A stretch of 64,000 nt of DNA, from assembly GCF_000403645.1 (NCBI RefSeq), contig NC_021313.1:310001-374000 (forward strand). Direction: 5' to 3'. The position numbers and the translations under genes are program-made. The notes below the pieces were generated by a model. The model searched no databases. It saw only the letters and a list, made by a program, of their open reading frames with translations, and was not told where the DNA came from. Origin of the DNA: Salinarchaeum sp. Harcht-Bsk1 (GTDB lineage: Archaea; Halobacteriota; Halobacteria; Halobacteriales; Salinarchaeaceae). Positions 35,716-43,803 of the stretch are shown one piece after another. Every line of letters starts with the position of its first letter. Within the stretch, counting starts at the first letter, position 1.

Positions 35716-35934
35716 ATGCCAGAGGGGAGCGATGCGTATCCGGGGGAAGAGGAAATCGAATGGGGGAGCGACCCGGGGCCGGCCACCGATCCAGACCGAC
35801 AGCGCGTCGTGACGATCGCCTCCGACGACGTCGTCACCGTCGCGGAGCGGGACGAACTGGAGCGTCGGGGTGCGACGACGGCGTGGATTTCGATGGACGC
35901 AGAGCACGTCGTCGACGTCGCGGATCGCCAGTAA
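35716..35934 (+). CDS. small acidic haloarchaeal protein
   Basis: 72 aa from the ATG at 35716. Very acidic; MPEGSDAYPGEEEIEWGSD then VVTIASDDVVTVAERDELERRGATTAW. I recognise the N-terminal pattern only as a common small haloarchaeal protein; no function. A TATA-like tgataat (about 35687) is 27-29 nt upstream. It ends shortly before the convergent DUF2891 gene. Confidence 0.7.
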   Translation: MPEGSDAYPGEEEIEWGSDPGPATDPDRQRVVTIASDDVVTVAERDELERRGATTAWISMDAEHVVDVADRQ

Positions 35935-35967
35935 TCGTCAACTCGGATCGCCTTCTGCCGCAGGTCG

Positions 35968-37047
35968 CTATCGCGCCGGTGCGATGCCGCCCTCGTCCCT
36001 GGTGAGCAGATAGAGCACGAACGAGGAGAGCCAGTGTGCGCCGGCGTAGTCGTCGGTGAAAGCCACCTCGAGGCCGGCCTCGGCGTGGCGCTGTGCACTC
36101 CGATCGAACAGACCGGAATAGGGGTGCGCCTCGAGCGTCGAGGCCAGCCCCGCGAGGGCCCACGCCTTCGAGACGTTCAGCCCGACGAAGTGGAGGGCGA
36201 GGCCGTCGTCGGGATCCGGGTCGACCTCGATCGGATCGAGAATCGAATCGTAGGGCTCGATCGTCAGATCGGGGAAGAAGTCGTCGACCCAGGCGGCGAA
36301 CTCGTCGGGAGCGAGAACCCTGCGTAGGAGGTCGGCCTCCGCGAGCGCCGGCGAGAGGAAGTCCCAGCCCAGTGGCTCGTACTCGACCGGATAGGAGCGA
36401 TCGTCGAGGTAGAAGCCCCGCGTAGCGTCCTCGACGGCACTCGCGAGCGACTCGTCCGCCACCGTCCGCGCGTAATCGAGGACCAGGCCGAGCGCGAACG
36501 CCGTGTTCTGGTGCGTGCCGACGCGGAACGGCTCGTCCTGTGTGAGAAACTCGGATTCGACGAGCGCACGAATCTGCTCCTCCAGCGACGCGAGCGTGGA
36601 TTGCCACCCATCGGCGAGGTCGTCGTCCCACAGCGACAGCTCCGCGGCGAGCTGTAGCAACCACGCCCAGCCGTAGGGCTTCTCGAAGGTTGGGTGTTCC
36701 TCGAAGTAGCCGACCTCGGCCTCGATCGCCGCCGGCGTGAGACGGTCGTCGATCGACGCCACGATCCGCTCCCGTTCTGGGTGGTCCTCGAACAGTCGGA
36801 GCTGCCGGACAAGCGCCCAGTGGCTATGCACCGCGGAGTGCCAGTCGAAGCAGCCGTAGAAGACCGGGTGGTCGGCTTTCGGCTGGACCTCGTCGTCGGG
36901 GGCGTCGACCGACCCGACGTAGTGGGGAAACTCTGTCTCGATGGACTCCAGCGGGTGGTGGGCGAGCGCTGCCGCCTCCTCGGTTCCCATCCACTCGGAC
37001 GTCCCCGACAGGAGCGTGGTCGCTTCGACGGACGTGAACGCAGTCAT
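35968..37047 (-). CDS. DUF2891 domain-containing protein
   Basis: 359 aa, all-helical pattern. The segment HPVFYGCFDWHSAVHSHWAL is the diagnostic DUF2891 motif, followed by YGWAWLLQLAAELSLWDD, DFLSPALAEADLLRRVL and an AHWLSSFVLYLLT C-terminus. The (alpha/alpha) barrel-like repeat pattern resembles sugar-active or epimerase-like folds, but no activity is established for the family as far as I know. A TATA (TTTATT on the minus strand, about 37070) lies 25-28 nt upstream. Confidence 0.85.
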   Translation of the reverse strand: MTAFTSVEATTLLSGTSEWMGTEEAAALAHHPLESIETEFPHYVGSVDAPDDEVQPKADHPVFYGCFDWHSAVHSHWALVRQLRLFEDHPERERIVASIDDRLTPAAIEAEVGYFEEHPTFEKPYGWAWLLQLAAELSLWDDDLADGWQSTLASLEEQIRALVESEFLTQDEPFRVGTHQNTAFALGLVLDYARTVADESLASAVEDATRGFYLDDRSYPVEYEPLGWDFLSPALAEADLLRRVLAPDEFAAWVDDFFPDLTIEPYDSILDPIEVDPDPDDGLALHFVGLNVSKAWALAGLASTLEAHPYSGLFDRSAQRHAEAGLEVAFTDDYAGAHWLSSFVLYLLTRDEGGIAPAR

Positions 37048-37171
37048 TCGTCACGTAGTCTCGACTGCTGCTCAATAAATTGGGAGCGTAGCGGTCTCGC
37101 TGATCGTGGGAATCGAACGGCGGTGACTCAGAATAATCACGTCAGTCGTCGCCGGGACGGAGACAGCAGGA

Positions 37172-37246
37172 AGCCGGTGGAGGGATTTGAACCCTCGGCC
37201 TAATCCTTACGAAGGATTCGCTCTAGCCAGTCTGAGCTACACCGGC
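37172..37246 (-). tRNA. tRNA-Thr (anticodon CGT)
   Basis: The minus strand gives acceptor GCCGGTG/CACCGGC as GCCGGTG and CCACCGGC, D-arm GCTCAGACTGGCTAGAGC, anticodon stem AATCC/GGATT with loop TTCGTAA (CGT), T-arm GAGGG-TTCAAAT-CCCTC, discriminator T. TATA-like cttaact about 30 nt upstream on the minus strand. Confidence 0.93.
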
Positions 37247-37302
37247 GTGCACTCACTGGTATCCAAGTTCGAGAGTTAAGGGTTCCGAAACTCCGTGCGG
37301 GC

Positions 37303-38289
37303 TCACCGACGGCGGAGGCGAACGTCGAGACAGACGTTCACCTCATGTGGCGCGTAGGAACGGACGACGCGCTCGGTCTCGACGTCGACCTCGTAGCCGG
37401 CAGCGTCGGCGGCAGCCTCGATCGCCTCGGTCCCGGGGCCGAACGGATCGTCCTCGTGTTGGATATCGTAGAAGTGGAGGACGCACTCGTCGCCGGCGAG
37501 CAACATCGCCGTCTCGAGGAATTCGTCGGCACTGTGTGGGAGGTTCATCACGAGTCGGTCGGCCCAGTCGCCGTACCCATCCGTCGTCTCGCGGACGTCC
37601 GCGGCGAGAGCAGTCACCGATTCTGCGACGCTGTTGCGCTCGGCGTTCTCGCGGAGGTACTCGATCGCGACCGGGTTCTTGTCGACGCCGACGGCCGTCG
37701 CACCGCGCTTCGCGGCCGGGATCACGAACGGCCCGACGCCGGCGAACATGTCGAACACGTGTTCGTCCGCTTCGACTTGTTCGGTAACGCGGTGGCGCTC
37801 GGTCGCGAGACGCGGCGAGAAGAACACCTCGGCGAGGTCGACGAGGTACTCAGAGCCGTACTCGCGGTGGACGGTCTCTGTCGTGTCGCCGTGGAGGACC
37901 TCCCACTCGCGGACCCGCAGTTCGCCCTCGATTTTCGAGGCGCGGTTGAGGACCGTCTCGACAGGGATGTCCGAGTCCACGATCGCGTCGGCGAGGGCCC
38001 GCGCTCGCTCGGGATCGTCCTCGTCGACCACGACGACGTCGCCGATGCGCTCGTAGCTTGCCTCGAACTCGACGAGGTCGTTCGGGACCGTCTGGGTGTC
38101 GCGCTCGCCGGTGGCGTGATCGACGACGTCGAGGTCGTCCGGGATGGCGCCGGGATCCATGACGGGAACGAAGATGGCGTCGCCCTCGACGGCGATCTGG
38201 CGATCGTGATCGAGGAGGTCGGCCGCCTCGAGGCGCTGCCTGACCGCCTCGCCCTCGGTTCGCGGAACCGTCACGCACGGCGACTGCAT
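37303..38289 (-). CDS. Trm5-type tRNA (guanine-N1) methyltransferase
   Basis: 328 aa from the ATG at 38287-38289. Archaeal Trm5 plan: an N-terminal D1 domain (LEAADLLDHDRQIAVEGD...), an insert domain, VEFEASYERIGDVVVVDEDD, then the class I methyltransferase core with FSPRLATERHRV, DMFAGVGPFVIPAAKRGA (SAM-binding), GVDKNPVAIEYLREN and MNLPHSADEFL (the NLP active-site element). It methylates G37 next to the anticodon in tRNAs with G36, such as tRNA-Arg and tRNA-Pro species; it lies beside tRNA-Thr by position only. Confidence 0.9.
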   Translation of the reverse strand: MQSPCVTVPRTEGEAVRQRLEAADLLDHDRQIAVEGDAIFVPVMDPGAIPDDLDVVDHATGERDTQTVPNDLVEFEASYERIGDVVVVDEDDPERARALADAIVDSDIPVETVLNRASKIEGELRVREWEVLHGDTTETVHREYGSEYLVDLAEVFFSPRLATERHRVTEQVEADEHVFDMFAGVGPFVIPAAKRGATAVGVDKNPVAIEYLRENAERNSVAESVTALAADVRETTDGYGDWADRLVMNLPHSADEFLETAMLLAGDECVLHFYDIQHEDDPFGPGTEAIEAAADAAGYEVDVETERVVRSYAPHEVNVCLDVRLRRR

Positions 38290-38413
38290 GCACTCGCCTC
38301 GGATCCGGCCTTCGGTAAGGCTGACGCTCCACGATCGGCCGGGGCGAGAGCGCGGTCTGCGCGGAACCCCCGCGACCCGGAAAGATATGGGACGGGCCAC
38401 CGATTGACTCTGC

Positions 38414-39199
38414 ATGGACCTCGGACTCGACGGCAACGCTGCACTGGTCACGGCGAGCACGAGTGGCCTCGGCCTCGCGAGTGCACACGCCCTCGCACGC
38501 GAGGGCGCGAACGTCTCGATCTGCGGACGCACCGAGTCGCGACTCGACGAGGCGAAGGAGACGATCGAAGCCGACGCCGCAGGCAACGTGATGGCTCGGC
38601 AGGTCGACGTCACGGATCCCGACGAGGTACGCGCGCTCGTGGAGACGACCGCCGAGGCGTACGGCGGCATCGACCACGTCGTGACCTCCGCGGGTGGCGT
38701 CCCGAGCGGCTCCTTCCTCGACATGGAGGATCGGGACTGGTACCAGGCCTACGACACGCTCGTGATGAGTCACGTCTGGACGCTGCGTGCCGCCCACCCC
38801 CATCTCGTCGAGAGCGACGCGGGCTCGATCACCTCGATCACGTCGACCAGCGTACAGGAGGCGATCGACGGGCTCGTACTCTCGAACGCAGTCCGGCGCG
38901 CGGTCGTCGGCACGATCGACACGGTCGCACGAGAGTGGGCGCCGGGGATCCGTGCCAACGTCGTGATGCCGGGCGCCCACGAGACGCCCCGTATCGAGGA
39001 GCTGATCGAGCAGGCGCTCGATCGCGGCGAGTACGACAGCTACGAGGAGGGACTGACTGACTGGGCCGCACCGATCCCGCTCGACCGGATCGGCGACCCA
39101 ATGGAGCTGGGCGACGTCGTTGCGTTCCTGGCGAGCGAGCGGGCCAGCTTCGTCACGGGCGCGACGATTCCCATCGACGGCGGCCGGACGCGGAGCTAG
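38414..39199 (+). CDS. SDR family oxidoreductase with substituted catalytic residues
   Basis: 261 aa. The Rossmann NAD(P)-binding motif is TASTSGLGLASAHALA and a SAGG motif matches NNAG. The catalytic Ser region is present (SITSITSTSVQ), but the Tyr-x3-Lys positions read LVLSNAVRRAVVG, so Tyr and Lys are absent. The C-terminal FVTGATIPIDGGRTRS is the usual FabG-like end. The LSNxxR variant occurs in a recognisable SDR subgroup annotated as 3-oxoacyl reductase homologues; the true reaction is unclear. Confidence 0.85.
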   Translation: MDLGLDGNAALVTASTSGLGLASAHALAREGANVSICGRTESRLDEAKETIEADAAGNVMARQVDVTDPDEVRALVETTAEAYGGIDHVVTSAGGVPSGSFLDMEDRDWYQAYDTLVMSHVWTLRAAHPHLVESDAGSITSITSTSVQEAIDGLVLSNAVRRAVVGTIDTVAREWAPGIRANVVMPGAHETPRIEELIEQALDRGEYDSYEEGLTDWAAPIPLDRIGDPMELGDVVAFLASERASFVTGATIPIDGGRTRS

Positions 39200-39232
39200 G
39201 GCGTATCGGCGAGATCGGTCTAGACGGACGGT

Positions 39233-39598
39233 TCACCAGGTCTCGACGCTACCCTCGCGCACGGCCTCGACGCAATCCTCACAGTCCTCGTTGCCAGCCT
39301 CGTAACAGGAGGGCCGACCCTTGTCGTCAAGCGGTGCGAGCCGTCGCTCCTCGTAGCGCCTGCAGACGAGCCGAACGCGCCCCTCCTCGTCCGTCGGGAG
39401 GGACCCGGCGCTGCGGGCGTTCGAGAAGGCGTCTTTCGCGTCCCCGAGCTGGCTGCGTGCGTTCTTGATGTTCCCGAGGAATCCGCTGGATCCGGACTCC
39501 TCGTCGGTGGATGGTTCACGTTCCGCGTCTTCTGCGTCCGTGGAGTCCCGCGGCGTGGCCGCATCCCCGTTGGGTTCCGGATCGTCCGCGTCCGTCAT
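39233..39598 (-). CDS. conserved acidic protein with C-terminal Cys cluster
   Basis: 121 aa from the ATG at 39596-39598. The first 45 residues are disordered and acidic; a helical segment (GNIKNARSQLGDAKDAFSNA) follows. The C-terminus has RLVCRRYEERR, PSCYEAGNEDCEDCVEAV: four Cys in a pattern that could bind a metal. Not recognised. It is convergent with the SDR gene, 33 nt apart. Confidence 0.6.
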   Translation of the reverse strand: MTDADDPEPNGDAATPRDSTDAEDAEREPSTDEESGSSGFLGNIKNARSQLGDAKDAFSNARSAGSLPTDEEGRVRLVCRRYEERRLAPLDDKGRPSCYEAGNEDCEDCVEAVREGSVETW

Positions 39599-39766
39599 CG
39601 TGACCACTCGCTCATGAGCGGCACGTAGCGCGGCACCCCCAAAAGATGGTGGGTACGCGTGGCTACCAGATGGCGGCTCGCCGGCCGAGGAGACTACCCC
39701 ATCCCGTCGTGAGGTACCCGCAATGACACGGCCAGTAATGGATTCACTCGCGTTAGCAAGAAAGCC

Positions 39767-39772
39767 TTTTTA
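39767..39772 (+). promoter_or_regulatory. TATA element for the GH3 gene
   Basis: TTTTTA centred 26 nt upstream of the ATG at 39796, indicating a leaderless mRNA. Confidence 0.65.
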
Positions 39773-39795
39773 CCCAGTGGTATCTCCTCACAGCC

Positions 39796-42036
39796 ATGTC
39801 AGAATCCGAGGCGAGGCATCCCTACGAGGATCCCTCGCTGTCGACCGAAGCGCGGATCGACGACCTCCTCGACCGGATGACGCTCGAGGAGAAAGCCGGC
39901 CAGCTGGTAGGGATGCCGCTCGGCAACTTCGAGCGGGGACGCGACGTCGACGAAGCCAAGGAGCTCGTCGACGAGCACCACCTCGGGTCCGTCGCGCCCT
40001 TCGGCTGGGGCGGCGCGTTCTACTGGACCCCGGACGAGTGTGCCGAGGTCGCCCGGGAGCTGCAGGAGTACGCCCGCGAGGAGACGCGCCTCGGGATTCC
40101 GCTGCTGTTCAACGCCGACGCCGTACACGGCCACGCCTACGTCAAGGGCGCGACGACCTTCCCGAACGGACTCGGGATGGCCGCGACGTGGGACACTGAA
40201 CTGACGAAACGCGCCGGCGAAGTCACCGGCCGCGAACTTCGTGCAACCGGGATCCACCAGAACTACGGTCCGACCTGCGACGTTGGCCGCGACCCCCGCT
40301 GGGGCCGTGCCCACGAGACCTACGGCGAGAGCCCCTACCTAGTGAAGGAACTGATCGGTGCCGAAGTCACTGGCCTCCAGGGCGAGCACGGAAACGTCGA
40401 CGACGAGTCCGTCATCGCCACTGCCAAGCACTTCCCGGCCTACGGTGAACCGCGTCGCGGCGAAGACGCCGCACCCGTCGAGATCTCGAACTCTACGCTC
40501 CGTCGGGTCTTCCTCCCCTCCTTCGAGGCAGCCGTCGAAGCAGACGTCTGGTCCGTGATGCCCTGCTACAACTCGATCGACGGCGAGGCAGTCCACGGCT
40601 CCCGACGCTTCCTCACCGAACTCCTCCGTGAGGAACTCGGCTTCGACGGCCACGTCGTCTCGGACTGGGGCGGCGTCGATCACCTGCAGAACGACCACAA
40701 AGTTACGCCCGACGACGAGGCGAGTTCGCGGCTGACCCGGCAGGCCGGTCTCGACGTCATCTCCGTCGGCATGGGCCGTCACGCCGAGCACACGGTCGAC
40801 CTCGTCGAGTCCGGCGAACTCTCCGAGGACCGCATCGACGAGAGCGTCCGTCGCGTGCTCCGCGCGAAGTTCGAACTCGGACTCTTCGAGGGCGAGACCG
40901 CCGATCCCGAGGAGGCAGAAGCGACGCTCCGTGACGAGGAACACGTCCAGCTCTCCCGCGAGAGCATCCAGAAGTCCATCACCCTGCTCCAGAACGACGG
41001 CGACGTCCTGCCCCTGGACGATCCCGACGAGATCTTCGTAGGCGGTCCGAACGCCGACGACCTCATCGCCCAGATCGGCGGCTGGTCGATCATGGACGAG
41101 GAGGGCGTGCCCGGCAAGACGATCCGCGAGGGGCTCGAGTCCGTCACCGACGCGGAGATCACGTACGAGCGCGGCGCCGGCGTCGCCGAGTACGACGACG
41201 TCGAAGCCGCCGCCGAGAAGGCCGCCGAGGCCGACGTGGCCGTCGTCGCCGTCGGCGAAGACTGGTACATCCACGAGTTCGGGCCCCAGCAGGACGCTGG
41301 CCACCCAACCGGGGAGTTCCCGACGCGGACGGAACTCGAACTGCCCGATCCCCAGATCGAACTGGTGAAGGCGATCCAGGAGACCGGTACGCCGACGATC
41401 GGCTTGCTCGTCACCGGCCGACCACTCGCCATCCCGTGGATGGCCGAGCACCTCGACGCGCTGATGATGACCTACTTCCCTGGCAGCGAGGGCGGCGAGG
41501 TCGTCGCCGAAGCGCTGACCGGCGAGATCGAGCCCGCGGGCCGGCTTCCGGTATCCATTCCGAAGTCGAGTGGCCACCTGCCCACGTACTTCAACTACCT
41601 CCGCCACCCGCGCCCGATCGGCGACGACGAGCACACCGACTCCTACGACCCACTGTTCGAGTTCGGTCACGGACTCGGCTACTCCGAGATCGAGACGACC
41701 GGCCTCTCGCTGTCCGCCGATGCGATCGGCCCTGGCGAGACCGTCGACGTCGAGGTCACCGTCGAGAACGTCGGTGACCGGGCGAGCAGTGAGGTCGTCC
41801 AACTGTACGTGACCGACGAGTGGAGCACGCGCGTCACCCCGATTCGTGAACTCAAAGGCTTCCAGCGCGTCGAGGTCGACGCTGGCGACACGGCGACCGT
41901 CACGCTGGAACTCTCCGGCGAGGAGCTCGGCGTCGTCGGACCGGACACGCCTCACCACGTCGAGGATGGCGTCTTCGAACTCCGGGTTGACGACCTCGAG
42001 GCCGAACTGACCGTCGAGAGCGAGTACGACTACTGA
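39796..42036 (+). CDS. glycoside hydrolase family 3 enzyme (beta-glucosidase/xylosidase type)
   Basis: 746 aa, no signal peptide, so apparently cytoplasmic. The N-terminal TIM barrel (ARIDDLLDRMTLEEKAGQL; NADAVHGHAYVKGATTFPN; TAKHFPAYGEP) carries the nucleophile Asp290 in VVSDWGGVDHL. The alpha/beta sandwich follows (ESIQKSITLLQNDGDVLPL; EFGPQQDAGHPTGEFP), and the fibronectin III-like C-terminal domain has GETVDVEVTVENVGDRASSEVVQLYV. It releases terminal sugars from beta-linked oligosaccharides. No sugar transporter is adjacent, except for a broken binding protein at 43.8-45.6 kb. Confidence 0.93.
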   Translation: MSESEARHPYEDPSLSTEARIDDLLDRMTLEEKAGQLVGMPLGNFERGRDVDEAKELVDEHHLGSVAPFGWGGAFYWTPDECAEVARELQEYAREETRLGIPLLFNADAVHGHAYVKGATTFPNGLGMAATWDTELTKRAGEVTGRELRATGIHQNYGPTCDVGRDPRWGRAHETYGESPYLVKELIGAEVTGLQGEHGNVDDESVIATAKHFPAYGEPRRGEDAAPVEISNSTLRRVFLPSFEAAVEADVWSVMPCYNSIDGEAVHGSRRFLTELLREELGFDGHVVSDWGGVDHLQNDHKVTPDDEASSRLTRQAGLDVISVGMGRHAEHTVDLVESGELSEDRIDESVRRVLRAKFELGLFEGETADPEEAEATLRDEEHVQLSRESIQKSITLLQNDGDVLPLDDPDEIFVGGPNADDLIAQIGGWSIMDEEGVPGKTIREGLESVTDAEITYERGAGVAEYDDVEAAAEKAAEADVAVVAVGEDWYIHEFGPQQDAGHPTGEFPTRTELELPDPQIELVKAIQETGTPTIGLLVTGRPLAIPWMAEHLDALMMTYFPGSEGGEVVAEALTGEIEPAGRLPVSIPKSSGHLPTYFNYLRHPRPIGDDEHTDSYDPLFEFGHGLGYSEIETTGLSLSADAIGPGETVDVEVTVENVGDRASSEVVQLYVTDEWSTRVTPIRELKGFQRVEVDAGDTATVTLELSGEELGVVGPDTPHHVEDGVFELRVDDLEAELTVESEYDY

Positions 42037-42056
42037 CCGCGCCCCCGTAGTGGGTA

Positions 42057-42061
42057 TTTTT
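42057..42061 (+). terminator. T-run after the GH3 gene
   Basis: tgggtatttttgtagg lies about 20 nt after the stop codon. The five Ts may terminate the GH3 transcript; the same sequence could also be read as a weak TATA. Confidence 0.35.
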
Positions 42062-42132
42062 GTAGGCACCCAAATTCGAGGAGCTCGGATGGTCGAACGC
42101 TCTCGCTTCACTTCCGCCGAGCATGCCTCTGG

Positions 42133-42189
42133 TTTAAGTACGATAGCGACCTAGCCCTGCGTGCCTCCCACCCCAAACACAAGAGGAGG
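42133..42189 (+). promoter_or_regulatory. rpa3 promoter with leader and Shine-Dalgarno sequence
   Basis: TATA tttaa at 42133-42137 predicts transcription start near 42162, about 40 nt before the ATG at 42201. GAGGAGG at 42183-42189 is 11 nt upstream of the start. Unlike most genes in the window, this mRNA seems to have a 5' leader with a ribosome site. Confidence 0.55.
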
Positions 42190-42200
42190 CGAACGCAACC

Positions 42201-43130
42201 ATGGCAGATCTACGCCAGCACGCGGAGGAAATCCGCGACCGATTTGAGGATCACCTCGATGTCGACGTCGAGGAGGTACAGGAACGACTCGAGACGCTCG
42301 TCGAGCAGTACGCGGTCCCCGTCGAGGAAGCCCGACGCAGCGTCGAGAGCACGTATCGCGAGGAAGCAGGCATCGAGCGCGAGGACGTCGCTGGCGGGTC
42401 CAGCGACCTCGTCGAACTCGCGGCGATCGACGCCCCCGAGGAGTGGGTGACCGTCGAGGCGACGGTCGCCGACCTCTGGGAACCCCGCAGCGACTCGATC
42501 GCACAGGTCGGGCTGCTGGGCGACCCATCCGGCACGATCAAGTTCACGAAGTGGGACACCTCCGACCTCGAGGAACTCGAGGAGGGCCAGTCCTACCGGC
42601 TCGGCAACGTCGTCACCGACGAGTACGAGGGCCAGTTCTCCGTCAAACTGAATCGCACGACCACGATCCAGCCACTCGACGAGGAGATCGAGGTCGGCGA
42701 CGATTCCGAGGAGATCGAGGGCGCCCTCATCGACGTCCAGTCCGGCTCCGGCCTGATCAAGCGCTGTCCCGAGGAGGACTGCACCCGCGTCCTCCAGAAC
42801 GGGCGGTGCTCGGAGCACGGCGACGTCGAAGGCGAGTTCGACCTCCGCATCAAGGGCGTTCTCGACGACGGCAACGAGGCCCGCGAGGTCATCTTCAACC
42901 AGGAGGCCACCGAGGACCTCACCGGCATCGAGCTGGAGGAGGCCAAGGACATGGCCATGGACGCCCTCGACACAGAGGTCGTCGCCGAGGAGATGACCAC
43001 CGACGTGCTCGGGCGCTACTACCGCGTCTCCGGGCCAACCTTCGGGCGCTACCTGCTCGTCGACGAGATGGAGCGCCTCGGAGCGCCAGACGGAATCGAG
43101 GAGACGCTCATCAAAGCGAGGTCGATCTGA
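42201..43130 (+). CDS. rpa3: replication protein A with zinc finger (RPA3-like)
   Basis: 309 aa. A helical N-terminus (about 1-70) precedes an OB fold (WVTVEATVADLWEPR...GTIKFTKWDTSDLEELEEGQ, FSVKLNRTTTI), and a zinc-finger segment C-x4-C-x8-C-x2-H (CPEEDCTRVLQNGRCSEH) leads into a second OB-like region (DLRIKGVLDDGNEAREVIF). It binds single-stranded DNA. The downstream gene is its associated protein RPAP3, starting directly at the next base, as in the rpa3 operon of Haloferax. Confidence 0.92.
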   Translation: MADLRQHAEEIRDRFEDHLDVDVEEVQERLETLVEQYAVPVEEARRSVESTYREEAGIEREDVAGGSSDLVELAAIDAPEEWVTVEATVADLWEPRSDSIAQVGLLGDPSGTIKFTKWDTSDLEELEEGQSYRLGNVVTDEYEGQFSVKLNRTTTIQPLDEEIEVGDDSEEIEGALIDVQSGSGLIKRCPEEDCTRVLQNGRCSEHGDVEGEFDLRIKGVLDDGNEAREVIFNQEATEDLTGIELEEAKDMAMDALDTEVVAEEMTTDVLGRYYRVSGPTFGRYLLVDEMERLGAPDGIEETLIKARSI

Positions 43131-43715
43131 ATGTCCAGCGCACCCACCCGCGAGGTCGCCCGCCGCGTCTTCGCGCGCGAGTTCAACGACGCCAGCTACA
43201 CGTTCAAGGAGTCCGACGACGAGCGCGCGCCCAACTACGCGCTCTTGCCGACCGGCGAACGCGCCAATCGCGTGTTCTTCGTCGGCACCCTCACCGAGAA
43301 GGAGGACGTCGGCGACGACAGCGAGTACTGGCGTGGCCGCATCGTCGACCCCTCCGGCACGTTCTTCGTCTACGCCGGGCAGTACCAGCCCGAGGCGGCG
43401 TCCATGCTCCGGGAGCTCGAAGCTCCCGAGTACGTCGCCGTCGCTGGGAAGCCCCGGACCTACGAGACCGAGGAGGGCCAGGTGAACGTCTCCGTACGAC
43501 CGGAGTCGATCACCGTCGTCGACGAGGGCACCCGCGACCGCTGGGTCGTCGAGGCCGCCGAGCGCACCATCGAGCGCATCGAGGCCTTCGACGACGAGAC
43601 CAGCGAGTACGCCACGATGGCCCGCGAGGAGTACGGTGACGACACCAGCGACTACCTCGAGGCCGCCATCGAGGCGCTCGAGACGATCGAAGGCGAGCCC
43701 GCGCCGACGCCCTAG
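43131..43715 (+). CDS. rpap3: RPA-associated protein (RPAP3-like, COG3390)
   Basis: 194 aa. APTREVARRVFAREFNDASYTF, GERANRVFFVGTLTEKEDVG, WRGRIVDPSGTFFVYAGQYQPEA and VAVAGKPRTYETEEG are typical of the haloarchaeal RPA-associated OB-fold proteins. It is needed with RPA3 for repair in Haloferax. The ATG follows the rpa3 stop without a gap, so translation is coupled. No phosphoesterase third gene is present, which argues for the RPA3 rather than the RPA1 operon. Confidence 0.92.
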   Translation: MSSAPTREVARRVFAREFNDASYTFKESDDERAPNYALLPTGERANRVFFVGTLTEKEDVGDDSEYWRGRIVDPSGTFFVYAGQYQPEAASMLRELEAPEYVAVAGKPRTYETEEGQVNVSVRPESITVVDEGTRDRWVVEAAERTIERIEAFDDETSEYATMAREEYGDDTSDYLEAAIEALETIEGEPAPTP

Positions 43716-43803
43716 GTCCCCGCGATTCTCACACGCTCCGCCGGGACCGGTTCCCGGCATACAGTACCCATGAAGCCTCTTGCTCAGCTGCGATCGTGCT
43801 CAA

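Noticed and set aside
40339-42111. 590-aa minus-strand frame over the GH3 gene
   Set aside because: Antisense shadow of a fully motif-supported glycosidase.
42210-43760. 516-aa minus-strand frame over rpa3-rpap3
   Set aside because: Shadow spanning two recognised genes, with no promoter or domain of its own.
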